DNA from: Enterococcus alishanensis
GTDB lineage: Bacteria > Bacillota > Bacilli > Lactobacillales > Enterococcaceae
Reading direction: 5' to 3'
Length of the DNA stretch: 64,000 nucleotides
Assembly (NCBI RefSeq): GCF_019218635.1
Contig: NZ_JAHUZB010000002.1
Span: forward strand, 372,001-436,000
Each line of letters begins with the position of its first letter. The first letter of the stretch is position 1. The notes beneath the pieces are model-generated. The model searched no databases, was not told the DNA's origin, and was given only the letters and a program-made list of their open reading frames with translations. The position numbers and the translations under genes are program-made. Shown in pieces: positions 26,514 to 35,080 of the stretch.

Positions 26514-27458
26514 GTGAAAAAAGGGATATTATTGGTGAATTTGGGAACGCCACAAGCACCAACAGCAGAAGCGGTAGGTCGCTTTTTAAAACAATTTTTA
26601 AGTGATCGACGAGTTATTTCACTGCCACGTGCTGTTTGGTTACCAATTTTACATGGAATTATTTTAAAAACAAGGCCCAAAAAATCAGCAAAACTTTATC
26701 AAAGCATATGGACTGATGAAGGCTCACCACTATTTTTTTATACGAAAAAGCAGGCACAGCTTTTACAAGAGCTAGTTCCTGATCAGCAAGTTCATTTTGC
26801 AATGACTTATGGCGAACCGAAAATAGCAAGAGTTTTAGATGAAATGCTAGCCAAAGGAGTCACTGACTTAACTGTTTTACCTTTGTATCCACAATATTCA
26901 AATACAACTGTTGCACCAATTTATGATCAAATCAACCGCTATTTCAAAGATCAGGGTAAACAACCCAATTTACGAGCAATCGCCCATTTTTATGACAATC
27001 AAGATTATTTGAATTTATTAGCTGAAAACATAAAAAAGCAATGGGAAAAAAATGATTACGACATGATTCTATTTTCTTACCATGGCATACCAGTTTCTGA
27101 AATAAAAAAGGGTGATCCCTACGAGAAACAATGCCAAGAGACTACCCGTTTACTTTTGAAATGTCTGGGAGAGCTGCCATATGCCCATACTTATCAATCC
27201 AAATTCGGTCCAGGTGAATGGTTAAGACCGGCTACTAGTGAAACGTTAAATGCTTTACCGAGTCAGAAAGTCAAAAAGATCCTTGTAGTTACACCAGGAT
27301 TTGTATCCGATTGTTTAGAGACATTAGAAGAAATTGAAGTTGAGAATCGGGGATATTTTATGGAGGCTGGTGGAGAAATATTTGATTATCTTCATCCTTT
27401 TAATGAGGATGCTGCTTTTACTAAAGTCTTGCAAAAAGTTGCCTGTGAGGCTAATTAA
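26514..27458 (+). CDS. hemH: Ferrochelatase (HemH/CpfC family)
   Basis: A 314-residue cytoplasmic enzyme that inserts Fe2+ into a porphyrin. The GTG start follows AAAAGGAGTTTAAT. Diagnostic segments are GILLVNLGTP at the N-terminus, PLYPQYSNTT, and FSYHGIPVSEIKKGDPY with the metal-binding histidine. QSKFGPGEWLRP and PGFVSDCLETLEEIEVE with the second metal ligand glutamate complete the set. No other heme-synthesis gene is visible in the window. Isolated hemH genes are known in lactic acid bacteria such as Lactococcus, which need external precursors. Its position after ndh links it to a heme-dependent respiratory chain. Confidence 0.93.
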   Translation: MKKGILLVNLGTPQAPTAEAVGRFLKQFLSDRRVISLPRAVWLPILHGIILKTRPKKSAKLYQSIWTDEGSPLFFYTKKQAQLLQELVPDQQVHFAMTYGEPKIARVLDEMLAKGVTDLTVLPLYPQYSNTTVAPIYDQINRYFKDQGKQPNLRAIAHFYDNQDYLNLLAENIKKQWEKNDYDMILFSYHGIPVSEIKKGDPYEKQCQETTRLLLKCLGELPYAHTYQSKFGPGEWLRPATSETLNALPSQKVKKILVVTPGFVSDCLETLEEIEVENRGYFMEAGGEIFDYLHPFNEDAAFTKVLQKVACEAN

Positions 27459-27493
27459 AAAAACTGTTTCTGCTTAGCAGAAACAGTTTTTTG
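27456..27493. terminator. Bidirectional terminator between hemH and trpS
   Basis: A 13-bp stem (AAAACTGTTTCTG paired with CAGAAACAGTTTT) between convergent genes, with T runs on both strands. Confidence 0.9.
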
Positions 27494-27494
27494 C

Positions 27495-28505
27495 TTAACT
27501 GAAATAAGCAATTCCCATTGCTTTTTTGACTTCCAATAAAGTATTGGCAGCAACTTTTTGGGCTTCTTGACTGCCTTTTTGTAGAATGTTCATCACTTCA
27601 GCAGGATCTTTGGCAAATTCTTCACGACGCGTGCGAATTGGTCCTAATTCTGCTTCTAAAACCTCGATCAAGTAACGTTTGATTTTCACATCGCCAAGAC
27701 CACCACGACGGTAATGTTCTTTTAATTCTTCGATTTTTTCTTTATCTGTTCCAAAAACATCTAAATAAGTGAAAACCATGTTGCCTTCTACTTGGCCAGG
27801 GTCTTCAACATGAATATGGTTAGGGTCAGTATACATACTCATTACTTTTTTTGCGACTGTTTCAGCAGAGTCGGCTAAATAAATGCCATTACCTAAACTT
27901 TTACTCATTTTTCCATTGCCATCAATTCCTGGTAAACGTCCCATATTTTTAGCAGGAAAGACACCTTTTGGTTCAACTAAAACTTCACTGTAAGTATGAT
28001 TAAAGCTGTGAACAATTTCTTGTGTTTGTTCTAGCATTGGTTTTTGATCTTCACCAACGGGCACCAAATTGGCTTTAAAAGCAGTAATATCAGAAGCTTG
28101 AGAAATCGGATAAACAAAGAATCCAGTTGGAATACTTTCACCAAATTTCTTTTGTTCAATTTCTGCTTTAACCGTTGGATTTCTGCGTAAACGTCCAACA
28201 CTCACCAAATTCATGTAGTACATCGTCAATTCTGCCAATTCAGGAATTTGTGACTGGATCAAAAATGTAATTTTTTCAGGATCTAATCCAATGGCTAAGT
28301 AATCTAACGCAACTTGTAAGATATTTGAAGAAACTTTTTCAGGGTTTTTCGCATTGTCAGTCAAAGCTTGCATGTCTGCAACCATGATATACAATTTATT
28401 ATTTGGATCATCTTGCATCATTAAACGATTCTTCAAAGAACCTACATAATGTCCTAAATGTAATTGTCCAGTTGGTCGATCACCAGTTAAAATAATATTT
28501 TTCAT
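27495..28505 (-). CDS. trpS: Tryptophanyl-tRNA synthetase
   Basis: A 336-residue class I synthetase that charges tRNA-Trp. The N-terminal [17 protein letters not shown] contains the HIGH-type motif, and [11 protein letters not shown] is the KMSKS loop. [14 protein letters not shown] belongs to the Trp-adenylate site. Start ATG follows AAAGGTGATTAA. No Trp T-box features are visible in the 261-bp upstream gap, so control by tRNA charging is not indicated here. The gene is monocistronic. Confidence 0.97.
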   Translation of the reverse strand: MKNIILTGDRPTGQLHLGHYVGSLKNRLMMQDDPNNKLYIMVADMQALTDNAKNPEKVSSNILQVALDYLAIGLDPEKITFLIQSQIPELAELTMYYMNLVSVGRLRRNPTVKAEIEQKKFGESIPTGFFVYPISQASDITAFKANLVPVGEDQKPMLEQTQEIVHSFNHTYSEVLVEPKGVFPAKNMGRLPGIDGNGKMSKSLGNGIYLADSAETVAKKVMSMYTDPNHIHVEDPGQVEGNMVFTYLDVFGTDKEKIEELKEHYRRGGLGDVKIKRYLIEVLEAELGPIRTRREEFAKDPAEVMNILQKGSQEAQKVAANTLLEVKKAMGIAYFS

Positions 28506-28538
28506 TTAATCACCTTTCTAATTTGAGCTATCTATCAA

Positions 28539-28567
28539 ATAGTAACCTTTTTTAGTTGATTAGACAA
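28539..28567 (-). promoter_or_regulatory. Promoter of trpS
   Basis: On the minus strand: TTGTCT (28562-28567), 17 bp, TACTAT (28539-28544). Confidence 0.6.
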
Positions 28568-28674
28568 CTTTTATTCAACAATTCAAGTTTGATAAAACCA
28601 TCATCCATGTAATTAAATCTAACATGGAAATAGTAGGAGTTTGACGGAATATTGAAAAATTTTGGATTTATTTC

Positions 28675-28704
28675 TTTACAAACTAAAATTTTGTGGAATA
28701 TAAT
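28675..28704 (+). promoter_or_regulatory. Promoter of the amino acid ABC transporter operon
   Basis: TTTACA (28675-28680), 18 bp, TATAAT (28699-28704), about 60 bp before the start codon. Confidence 0.6.
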
Positions 28705-28766
28705 GAGAACTAGCCTATTTTAAATTAGAGAAAATTAATATAAAAGAGATTGGGAGTTGTGATGAC

Positions 28767-29504
28767 ATGTCAATGGTGGAATTTAAGCATGTAGATAAAT
28801 ATTTTGGGAAATTTCATGCCCTGAAAGATATCAACTTAACTTTTGAAAAAGGAGAAGTGGTGGTTGTAATCGGTCCTTCTGGTTCAGGTAAAAGTACGAT
28901 GCTACGCTGTATCAATGCATTGGAAAGAATTTCTTCTGGTGAATTATTTATTGAAGACAGAGATTTATACAGTAAGGAAGTCAAATTAAAAGATATCCGG
29001 ACAAAAGTAGGAATGGTTTTTCAACATTTTAACTTATATCCTAACAAAACAGCGTTGGAGAATATTACTTTGGCGCCAATTAAAGTCCTAAAGCAATCAA
29101 AAGAAGAAGCGACTAAAGCAGCCGAAAAAATGCTGGATCGCGTAGATATGTTAGATAAAAAGGATTCTTATCCATCAATGTTATCTGGTGGACAGCAACA
29201 ACGGGTAGCAATTGCACGCGGTTTAGCGATGAACCCAGATCTACTTTTATTTGATGAACCAACTTCAGCACTGGATCCAGAAATGATTGGCGATGTGTTG
29301 AATGTTATGAAAAAAATCGCTCGTGATGGCATGTCTATGATTGTGGTAACTCATGAGATGGGCTTTGCCAAAGAAGTAGCCGATCGGATTGTTTTTATGG
29401 CAGATGGAGAAGTTTTAGAAGATACCAAAGATGTGGAAGGTTTCTTTGAAATGCCAAAAGATGAACGAGCACAACAATTTGTTAGAAAAGTAATCAATCA
29501 TTAA
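28767..29504 (+). CDS. glnQ: Amino acid ABC transporter ATPase (GlnQ type)
   Basis: A 245-residue ATP-binding subunit of a polar amino acid importer. Walker A is GPSGSGKST at about 37-45, the Q-loop is VFQHFNLYPNKTALENI, the signature is LSGGQQQR, Walker B is LLLFDEPTSALDP, and the switch histidine is in VVTHEMGFAKEV. This is the His/Gln/Glu/Arg subgroup. It is the first gene of a four-gene operon with a binding lipoprotein and two permeases, so the complex is complete. Glutamine or glutamate is the most likely cargo. Start ATG at 28767 follows TTGGGAG; a second ATG two codons later is possible. Confidence 0.92.
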   Translation: MSMVEFKHVDKYFGKFHALKDINLTFEKGEVVVVIGPSGSGKSTMLRCINALERISSGELFIEDRDLYSKEVKLKDIRTKVGMVFQHFNLYPNKTALENITLAPIKVLKQSKEEATKAAEKMLDRVDMLDKKDSYPSMLSGGQQQRVAIARGLAMNPDLLLFDEPTSALDPEMIGDVLNVMKKIARDGMSMIVVTHEMGFAKEVADRIVFMADGEVLEDTKDVEGFFEMPKDERAQQFVRKVINH

Positions 29505-29518
29505 GAGGAGGGTGACTT

Positions 29519-30358
29519 ATGTCAAAATTTAAGAAATTTGCCTCTTTGATTGCTATTGGATTAGCGGTTGTTTTATTCTTATCCGGTTGTCGTGGACAAA
29601 GTGTTGCCGATGAAAACATCGCCACTCGGATTGATGAAACGCCAACAATTAATTGGGGCGTCAAATATGATACACGTTTGTTTGGGTTAATGAATATTAA
29701 AGACCGGACCGTTCAAGGATTTGATATCGATATTGCAAAACAAATTACTAAGGAAATTTTAGGTGATGAAGGTAAGGCTGAATTCGTCGAAGTGACTTCT
29801 AAAACTCGGATTCCTTTATTAAAAAATGGGAACATTGATGCAATCATTGCGACGATGACCATTTCTAAAGAAAGATTGGAACAAGTTAACTTTTCTGATA
29901 TTTATTTCTCAGCTGGTCAATCATTATTAGTTGAAAAAGGAAGTCATATCACGGGAGTCGACAGTTTAACAGCAGATGATACTGTGTTAGTGGTAAAAGG
30001 CTCAACTTCAGCAGTAAATATTCGCGAAGCCGCACCAGAAGCAAATATTATTGAGTTAGAAAACTATTCAGAAGCTTTTACTGCTTTACAAGCTGGACAA
30101 GGTCAAGCAATGAGTACTGATAATGCAATTTTGTTAGGAATGGCTTCAGAAAATGATAAGTATGAATTAGTCGGTGGAACTTTTACCAATGAACCTTATG
30201 GTATTGCCATTAATAAAGGTCAAGATGATTTCTTAAATGAAGTCAACAAAGCATTAGAAACCATGCATGATAATGGCACCTACGACAAAATTTATGACAA
30301 ATGGTTCCCTAATGATTCAGATGGGAAAGCAGCAAAGGGGGCAAAATTTAATGCTTGA
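29519..30358 (+). CDS. glnH: Amino acid ABC transporter substrate-binding lipoprotein
   Basis: A 279-residue SBP_bac_3 lipoprotein. The signal peptide ends in the lipobox LSGC, with Cys24 as lipidation site. The mature protein contains WGVKYDTRLFGLMNIKDRTVQGFDIDIAKQI and IPLLKNGNIDAIIATMTISKER, typical of glutamine/glutamate-binding proteins. It lies 14 bp after the ATPase gene with GAGGAGGGTGACTT as ribosome binding site, and overlaps the next gene by 8 bp. Ligand specificity between Gln, Glu and Asp cannot be settled from sequence alone. Confidence 0.9.
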   Translation: MSKFKKFASLIAIGLAVVLFLSGCRGQSVADENIATRIDETPTINWGVKYDTRLFGLMNIKDRTVQGFDIDIAKQITKEILGDEGKAEFVEVTSKTRIPLLKNGNIDAIIATMTISKERLEQVNFSDIYFSAGQSLLVEKGSHITGVDSLTADDTVLVVKGSTSAVNIREAAPEANIIELENYSEAFTALQAGQGQAMSTDNAILLGMASENDKYELVGGTFTNEPYGIAINKGQDDFLNEVNKALETMHDNGTYDKIYDKWFPNDSDGKAAKGAKFNA

Positions 30359-30995
30359 TTTATTTAATACTTATTCAGCTGATTTTGTCAGTGGTTTTAA
30401 ATATACGATCATTGCAAGTGTTGTTGCTTTGATTTTTAGTCTGGTAATTGGTACGTTGATGGCTATTTTTCAATTATCCGGAAATAAGATTGTTAGTTCA
30501 CTAGCTAAAGCTTATGTTGCTTTCTTTCGGAATATTCCATTGCTAATCATCGTGATGTTTTTCTATACAGTGGCGCCGCTTTATTTCTTTCCCTTTGATG
30601 GTTTGCAATCTGGAACAATCGGTTTAACAATTTATACTTCAGCTTTTATTGCTGAAACTGTTCGTTCTGGGATTCAAACAGTTCCTTATGGACAAACAGA
30701 AGCTGGTCTATCTTCTGGTTTTTCTTATTGGGAATCAATGCGCTATATTGTTTTACCTCAAGCCTTTAAAATTGTTGTACCACCGTTAGGAAATCAATTT
30801 ATCAATTTGATTAAAAATTCATCAATTTTAGCAATGGTAGCCGGTTTAGATTTGATGTACCAAGGAGACTTAATTGCCTCAACGACTTTTAATACATTTG
30901 GTACGTATATTATTGTTGGTTGTTTTTATTTAGTTCTAACTTTGCCATTGTCTTATTTGATGAATTACTTAGACAAGCATTGGGCCAACGTCTAG
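30351..30995 (+). CDS. glnP: Amino acid ABC transporter permease 1
   Basis: A 214-residue membrane subunit of the HisM/GlnP type. The start at 30351 (MLDLFNTYSADF) overlaps the binding-protein stop and has AAAGGGGGC upstream; a longer frame starting at 30267 lies inside the previous gene and is not credible. There are five to six membrane segments. The EAA loop reads GQTEAGLSSGFSYWESMRYIVLPQAFKIVVPPLGNQFI and contacts the ATPase. RNIPLLIIVMFFY is typical of the family. It pairs with the second permease directly downstream. Confidence 0.92.
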   Translation: MLDLFNTYSADFVSGFKYTIIASVVALIFSLVIGTLMAIFQLSGNKIVSSLAKAYVAFFRNIPLLIIVMFFYTVAPLYFFPFDGLQSGTIGLTIYTSAFIAETVRSGIQTVPYGQTEAGLSSGFSYWESMRYIVLPQAFKIVVPPLGNQFINLIKNSSILAMVAGLDLMYQGDLIASTTFNTFGTYIIVGCFYLVLTLPLSYLMNYLDKHWANV

Positions 30996-31013
30996 AAAAG
31001 GAGGAATTGATGA

Positions 31014-31670
31014 ATGAATTTTAGTGGAGCTTTTTCATGGATTAATATCCGATTCCTGCTGGACGGTTTATGGGTAACAGTACAAGTTTCGGTGTTTTCA
31101 ATTATTTTTAGTATGATTTTAGGTGGTATTTTAGGGACGATTCGTTACAGTGGTATTCCTTATCTTTCAAAGATTGTCGGACTTATCGTAGACATCATTC
31201 GTAATTTACCTTTATTATTAATTATTTTCTTTACTTATTTCGCTTTACCGCAAATTGGGATTGCTTTTAATATTTTTTGGGCAGCCGTTGCGGCTCTGAC
31301 TATTTTTGAATCGGCAATGTTATCAGAAATATTTCGAGCAGGGTTAAACGCTGTACCAGATGGACAAACAGAAGCCGGGATGTCGTCAGGCTTAACTTAT
31401 TTTCAAACATTAACTATTATAATTTTTCCGCAAGCATTAAAATCAATGTTACCAGCGATTTTAAGTCAATTAATTTCGTTAATTAAAGATACTTCATTGG
31501 CTGTCATTATTTCATTACCAGAATTATTGCACAATGCCCGTATTATTTATGGTGAAAATACCAATTATGTGGTGCCAATGTTTCTTGCTATGACGGCTAT
31601 GTATTTTGTGATTTGCTACTTATTGAGCCTAGCATCTGGTTATTTAGAAAAAAGAAATTACAACTATTAA
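31014..31670 (+). CDS. Amino acid ABC transporter permease 2
   Basis: A 218-residue second membrane subunit. It has the same architecture as permease 1: RNLPLLLIIFFTYFALPQ, then the EAA loop GQTEAGMSSGLTYFQTLTIIIFPQALKSMLPAILSQLI. The two permeases are paralogues and probably form a heterodimer. Start ATG at 31014 follows AAAAGGAGGAATTG. It is the last gene of the operon; a terminator begins at the stop codon. Confidence 0.92.
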   Translation: MNFSGAFSWINIRFLLDGLWVTVQVSVFSIIFSMILGGILGTIRYSGIPYLSKIVGLIVDIIRNLPLLLIIFFTYFALPQIGIAFNIFWAAVAALTIFESAMLSEIFRAGLNAVPDGQTEAGMSSGLTYFQTLTIIIFPQALKSMLPAILSQLISLIKDTSLAVIISLPELLHNARIIYGENTNYVVPMFLAMTAMYFVICYLLSLASGYLEKRNYNY

Positions 31671-31697
31671 GTCTATCATTTTTGATAGGCTTTTTTT
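31670..31697 (+). terminator. Terminator of the amino acid ABC operon
   Basis: An 8-9 bp stem (GTCTATCA 31671-31678 with TGATAGGC 31683-31690) is followed by T7. Confidence 0.87.
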
Positions 31698-31780
31698 GTT
31701 TTATCGTAGGACTTGAAAAATTCGGTTAAAAAGTGGAAAATAACAATAGTTGAAAATTTTTGAAATTGAGGTTAAATATT

Positions 31781-32590
31781 TTGTCAAATAAACAGCCAAT
31801 TGGTTTTATTGATTCGGGTGTCGGCGGATTAACTGTTGTTAAAGAAGCCTTACGTCAATTACCAAATGAAAATATTCTTTATCTCGGAGATACTGCACGT
31901 TGTCCCTATGGCCCACGGCCAGCAGAGCAAGTCATCGAATTCACTTGGCAAATGACCCGTTTTTTAATTGATCAAGGCATTAAATTATTAGTCATTGCAT
32001 GCAATACTGCAACAGCAGTCGCTTTAGAAGAAATAAAAGCTCAAGTAGATATTCCAGTAATTGGCGTGATTCAGCCAGGTGCACGAGCAGCCTTAAAAGC
32101 AAGTCAAACTGGAAAAGTTGGTGTGATTGGTACTTTAGGTACGGTGAAAAGTATGTCTTATGAAAAAGAATTAAAAGAAAAATCACCAACTGTTTCAGTT
32201 ACCAGCCTGGCTTGTCCAAAATTTGTACCGATTGTTGAAAGTAATCAATTTTTAAGCCCAGTTGCAAAAAAAGTAGTGGCAGAAACACTTGTGCCGCTTC
32301 ATAATAAGTATTTAGATACGTTGATTTTAGGGTGTACCCATTATCCATTGCTACGACCAATTATTCAAAATGTGATGGGTAAAAAGGTAACAATGATTGA
32401 TTCAGGCGCTGAAACTGTCAACGATTTGAGTACGTTACTCGATTATTTTGATTTAAATAACTATGATTTGAACGATAATAAAATTTGTAAGTTTTATACA
32501 ACAGGATCACCTAAAATGTTTCAAGAGATTGCAGATGAATGGTTGGATATACGTGATTTGATTGTTGAACATATTAGTTTAGATGATTAA
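31781..32590 (+). CDS. murI: Glutamate racemase
   Basis: A 269-residue cytoplasmic enzyme that makes D-glutamate for peptidoglycan. The TTG at 31781 ([19 protein letters not shown]) fits the family N-terminus and follows GAGG by about 10 bp; the longer frame from 31760 lacks a ribosome binding site. The two catalytic cysteines are in ACNTATA and [10 protein letters not shown]. It starts a cluster with rph-ham1, a phosphoesterase and cbpB. This order recurs in related Firmicutes. Confidence 0.94.
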   Translation: MSNKQPIGFIDSGVGGLTVVKEALRQLPNENILYLGDTARCPYGPRPAEQVIEFTWQMTRFLIDQGIKLLVIACNTATAVALEEIKAQVDIPVIGVIQPGARAALKASQTGKVGVIGTLGTVKSMSYEKELKEKSPTVSVTSLACPKFVPIVESNQFLSPVAKKVVAETLVPLHNKYLDTLILGCTHYPLLRPIIQNVMGKKVTMIDSGAETVNDLSTLLDYFDLNNYDLNDNKICKFYTTGSPKMFQEIADEWLDIRDLIVEHISLDD

Positions 32591-32605
32591 TGAGGAGGAA
32601 AATTA

Positions 32606-33946
32606 ATGCGTCATGATGGTCGAAAGCAAGATCAATTAAGAAATATAAAAATTGAAACCAATGTATTTAAACACCCAGAAGGTTCGGTAGTAATTTCATT
32701 TGGTGATACAAAAGTCATTTGTTCGGCAACAGTAGAGGATAGTGTGCCACCTTTTTTAAGAGGGTCAGAGACTGGCTGGGTTACTGCAGAATACAGTATG
32801 CTACCACGGGCAACCAATACTAGAAACCGTAGGGAAAGTGCAAAAGGCAAATTGTCTGGTAGAACCATGGAGATTCAACGTTTGATTGGCCGTGCTTTGA
32901 GAGCTGTAATAGATTTGGAAAAACTAGGAGAGCGGAGCATTATCATTGACTGTGATGTTATTCAGGCAGATGGTGGGACTAGAACGGCTAGTATTACTGG
33001 TGGATTTGTTGCATTAAGATTAGCAATCAATAAATTATTGACTACCGGTGAATTAAAAGAAGACCCTATTATGGAACATTTAGCAGCAATTAGTGTTGGC
33101 ATTTTACCAGATGGGTCAGTAGTTAGCGATTTAGATTATGTTGAAGATTCTTCCGCAGCAGTTGATATGAATATAGTGATGACTGAAAAAGGTCAATTTG
33201 TTGAAATTCAAGGAACCGGCGAAGAAGCAACATTTAATGGTGAAGAATTAAACGCAATGTTATTTCATGGAAAAAATGCGATTGAAGAATTAATTATTTT
33301 ACAAAAAGAAGCTTTGTACTCTGAGTTTATCCTAAACAAAGACAAAACGATTGTCATTGCAACTGGGAATCCGGGAAAAGTAAAAGAATTTGAAGCTTTA
33401 TTTGCTAAAGAAGGTTATCAAATAAAAACGTTGAAAGATTATCCAGATTTACCGGATGTCGCAGAAACTGGTCATACTTTTGAAGAAAATGCTCGTTTAA
33501 AAGCTGAAACAATCGCTCAAATTTTACAACAACCTGTTTTAGCTGATGATTCTGGTCTAATTGTAGATGCTTTAAATGGTATGCCAGGAGTTTATTCTGC
33601 ACGTTTTGCGGGAGAAGAAAAGAATGATGCAGCTAACAATGCAAAATTATTACATGAATTAACCGAAATTCCTGATGATCAAAGAACTGCACGCTTTCAT
33701 TGTACGTTGGTATTTGCTGCACCAAAAAAAGAAAGTTTAGTGGTTTCAGCGGATTGGAAAGGTTTAATCGGTCGCATCCCAAGAGGAGATAACGGGTTTG
33801 GGTATGACCCATTGTTTATAGTTCCAGAATTAAACAAGACTGCGGCTGAATTGAGTCAAGAAGAAAAAAATAAATTAAGCCATCGCGCCCAAGCAGTCAC
33901 AAAGCTTGAAAAAGTCTGGTTGGATTGGTTGGAGGAAAATAAATGA
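32606..33946 (+). CDS. Fused RNase PH and Ham1/RdgB XTP/dITP pyrophosphatase
   Basis: A 446-residue bifunctional protein. Residues 1 to about 240 are RNase PH, which trims tRNA 3' ends phosphorolytically ([38 protein letters not shown]). Residues about 247-446 are Ham1/RdgB, which hydrolyses non-canonical purine triphosphates such as XTP and dITP ([52 protein letters not shown]). No stop codon or internal start with a ribosome binding site is seen at the junction, so the fusion is real. The same fusion is known in several lactobacilli and enterococci. Start ATG follows TGAGGAGGAAAATTA; it overlaps the next gene by 4 bp. Confidence 0.93.
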   Translation: MRHDGRKQDQLRNIKIETNVFKHPEGSVVISFGDTKVICSATVEDSVPPFLRGSETGWVTAEYSMLPRATNTRNRRESAKGKLSGRTMEIQRLIGRALRAVIDLEKLGERSIIIDCDVIQADGGTRTASITGGFVALRLAINKLLTTGELKEDPIMEHLAAISVGILPDGSVVSDLDYVEDSSAAVDMNIVMTEKGQFVEIQGTGEEATFNGEELNAMLFHGKNAIEELIILQKEALYSEFILNKDKTIVIATGNPGKVKEFEALFAKEGYQIKTLKDYPDLPDVAETGHTFEENARLKAETIAQILQQPVLADDSGLIVDALNGMPGVYSARFAGEEKNDAANNAKLLHELTEIPDDQRTARFHCTLVFAAPKKESLVVSADWKGLIGRIPRGDNGFGYDPLFIVPELNKTAAELSQEEKNKLSHRAQAVTKLEKVWLDWLEENK

Positions 33947-34455
33947 AATATTTAGTAGTTAGTGATAATCACGGTGATCGAGATATTTTAGTTCAATTAG
34001 TTGATCGATACAAAGGAAAAGTGGACCACATGTTTCATTGTGGTGATTCAGAGCTTCCTTCAAGTGATGAACTATGGAAAAATTTCACCGTCGTAACTGG
34101 AAATTGTGACTTTGACCCTGGTTTTAAAACAGAACAAATTGTAAAAATCGGCTCTGATACGATTTTTATGACTCATGGACATCAATCAAATGTCCGTTTT
34201 GGGTTAACGACCTTAGCATTACAAGCAGCTGAAAAACAAGCTGATATTGCTTTGTTTGGACATATTCATCAAGCAGTTGCTGAAATGGATAAAGGGATTC
34301 TATTTGTAAATCCTGGTAGTATTTCCCAACCAAGAGGACCGATTCAAATTCCAAGTTATGCGATTATTACAAGTGAATCGACTTATTACGAAGTTGATTA
34401 TTTTAATCGAGCACACAAGCCAGTAGAGGAATTATCTGTTCATTTGTCCAAATAA
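33943..34455 (+). CDS. YfcE/YsnB-type metallophosphoesterase
   Basis: A 170-residue calcineurin-like phosphoesterase with a two-metal centre. Metal ligands are visible in VVSDNHGD (Asp and His), FHCGDSE, VTGNCDF, THGHQ and FGHIHQA. Family members hydrolyse phosphodiesters in vitro; the physiological substrate is unknown. Its ATG overlaps the stop codon of rph-ham1 (ATGA), so translation is coupled. The C-terminal GSISQPRGP motif is typical of the family. Confidence 0.9.
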   Translation: MKYLVVSDNHGDRDILVQLVDRYKGKVDHMFHCGDSELPSSDELWKNFTVVTGNCDFDPGFKTEQIVKIGSDTIFMTHGHQSNVRFGLTTLALQAAEKQADIALFGHIHQAVAEMDKGILFVNPGSISQPRGPIQIPSYAIITSESTYYEVDYFNRAHKPVEELSVHLSK

Positions 34456-34543
34456 TTTCTAATTTTTAGTTAATCAAACTTAAAAATTCACTTTTCTTCT
34501 AAAAAATTAGGTAAAATAGTGATGTAGAAATGGAGGCAGCCTC

Positions 34544-35035
34544 ATGATTAGTCCTGAAATTGAACAATTAATGATGAACAAAAAGAAAACAATGGTGATT
34601 CCGGCTGATAATGTCGCAAATGTCATGAAGGAAAACCCTTTAGAACATGCTCTTCTGGTACTATCACAAGTTGGTTATTCGTCCATTCCAGTCCTAGATA
34701 AAGATGATCGTTTTGTTGGTTTATTAACACTGACTGATGTCGTAAGTAAAATGATGGAATTAGATGAAATTGACAGCGATAATTTAAGTCAATTTACAGT
34801 AGCTGATGTGATGCAAACAGATATTGGCACGATCACTGAAAAGTCTGATTTGGAAGATATCTTACATCTTTTAGTAGATGCAAATTATTTACCAGTATTA
34901 GATGAAAAAGGATTGTTCAAGGGAATTATTACTAGAAGAGAAATTTTAAAAGCCGTGAATCACACGTTCCATGAATTTAACAAAGAAACTAAAATTGAAC
35001 CTAAAATTTTACTGCAAGTAAGTGCGGATCAATAG
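34544..35035 (+). CDS. cbpB: CBS-domain protein, probable c-di-AMP-binding CbpB
   Basis: A 163-residue protein of two tandem CBS domains (about 15-75 and 85-145). It matches CbpB/DarB (YkuL), which in Listeria and Bacillus binds cyclic di-AMP and, when unliganded, activates Rel and other targets. SIPVLDKDDRFVGLLTLTDVV and LPVLDEKGLFKGIITRREIL are the CBS cores. It lies 88 bp after the phosphoesterase gene with its own ATGGAGGCAGCCTC ribosome binding site. Ligand binding is inferred from family and was not derived from residues. Confidence 0.85.
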   Translation: MISPEIEQLMMNKKKTMVIPADNVANVMKENPLEHALLVLSQVGYSSIPVLDKDDRFVGLLTLTDVVSKMMELDEIDSDNLSQFTVADVMQTDIGTITEKSDLEDILHLLVDANYLPVLDEKGLFKGIITRREILKAVNHTFHEFNKETKIEPKILLQVSADQ

Positions 35036-35078
35036 AAAAAAGCTTTTTACCATGAAAATTCGGTAAAAAGCTTTTTTA
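35036..35078. terminator. Bidirectional terminator between cbpB and hutU
   Basis: A stem AAAAAAGCTTTTTACC with GGTAAAAAGCTTTTTT and a 10-nt loop lies between convergent genes. Confidence 0.88.
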
Positions 35079-35080
35079 TC

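Noticed and set aside
28605-28627. Dyad CCATGT-11-ACATGG upstream of the amino acid ABC operon
   Set aside because: Six-base arms in AT-rich DNA are expected by chance, and no regulator with this site is known to me.
28506-28766. Possible Trp T-box before trpS
   Set aside because: No T-box core sequence and no terminator/antiterminator pair is visible on the minus strand.
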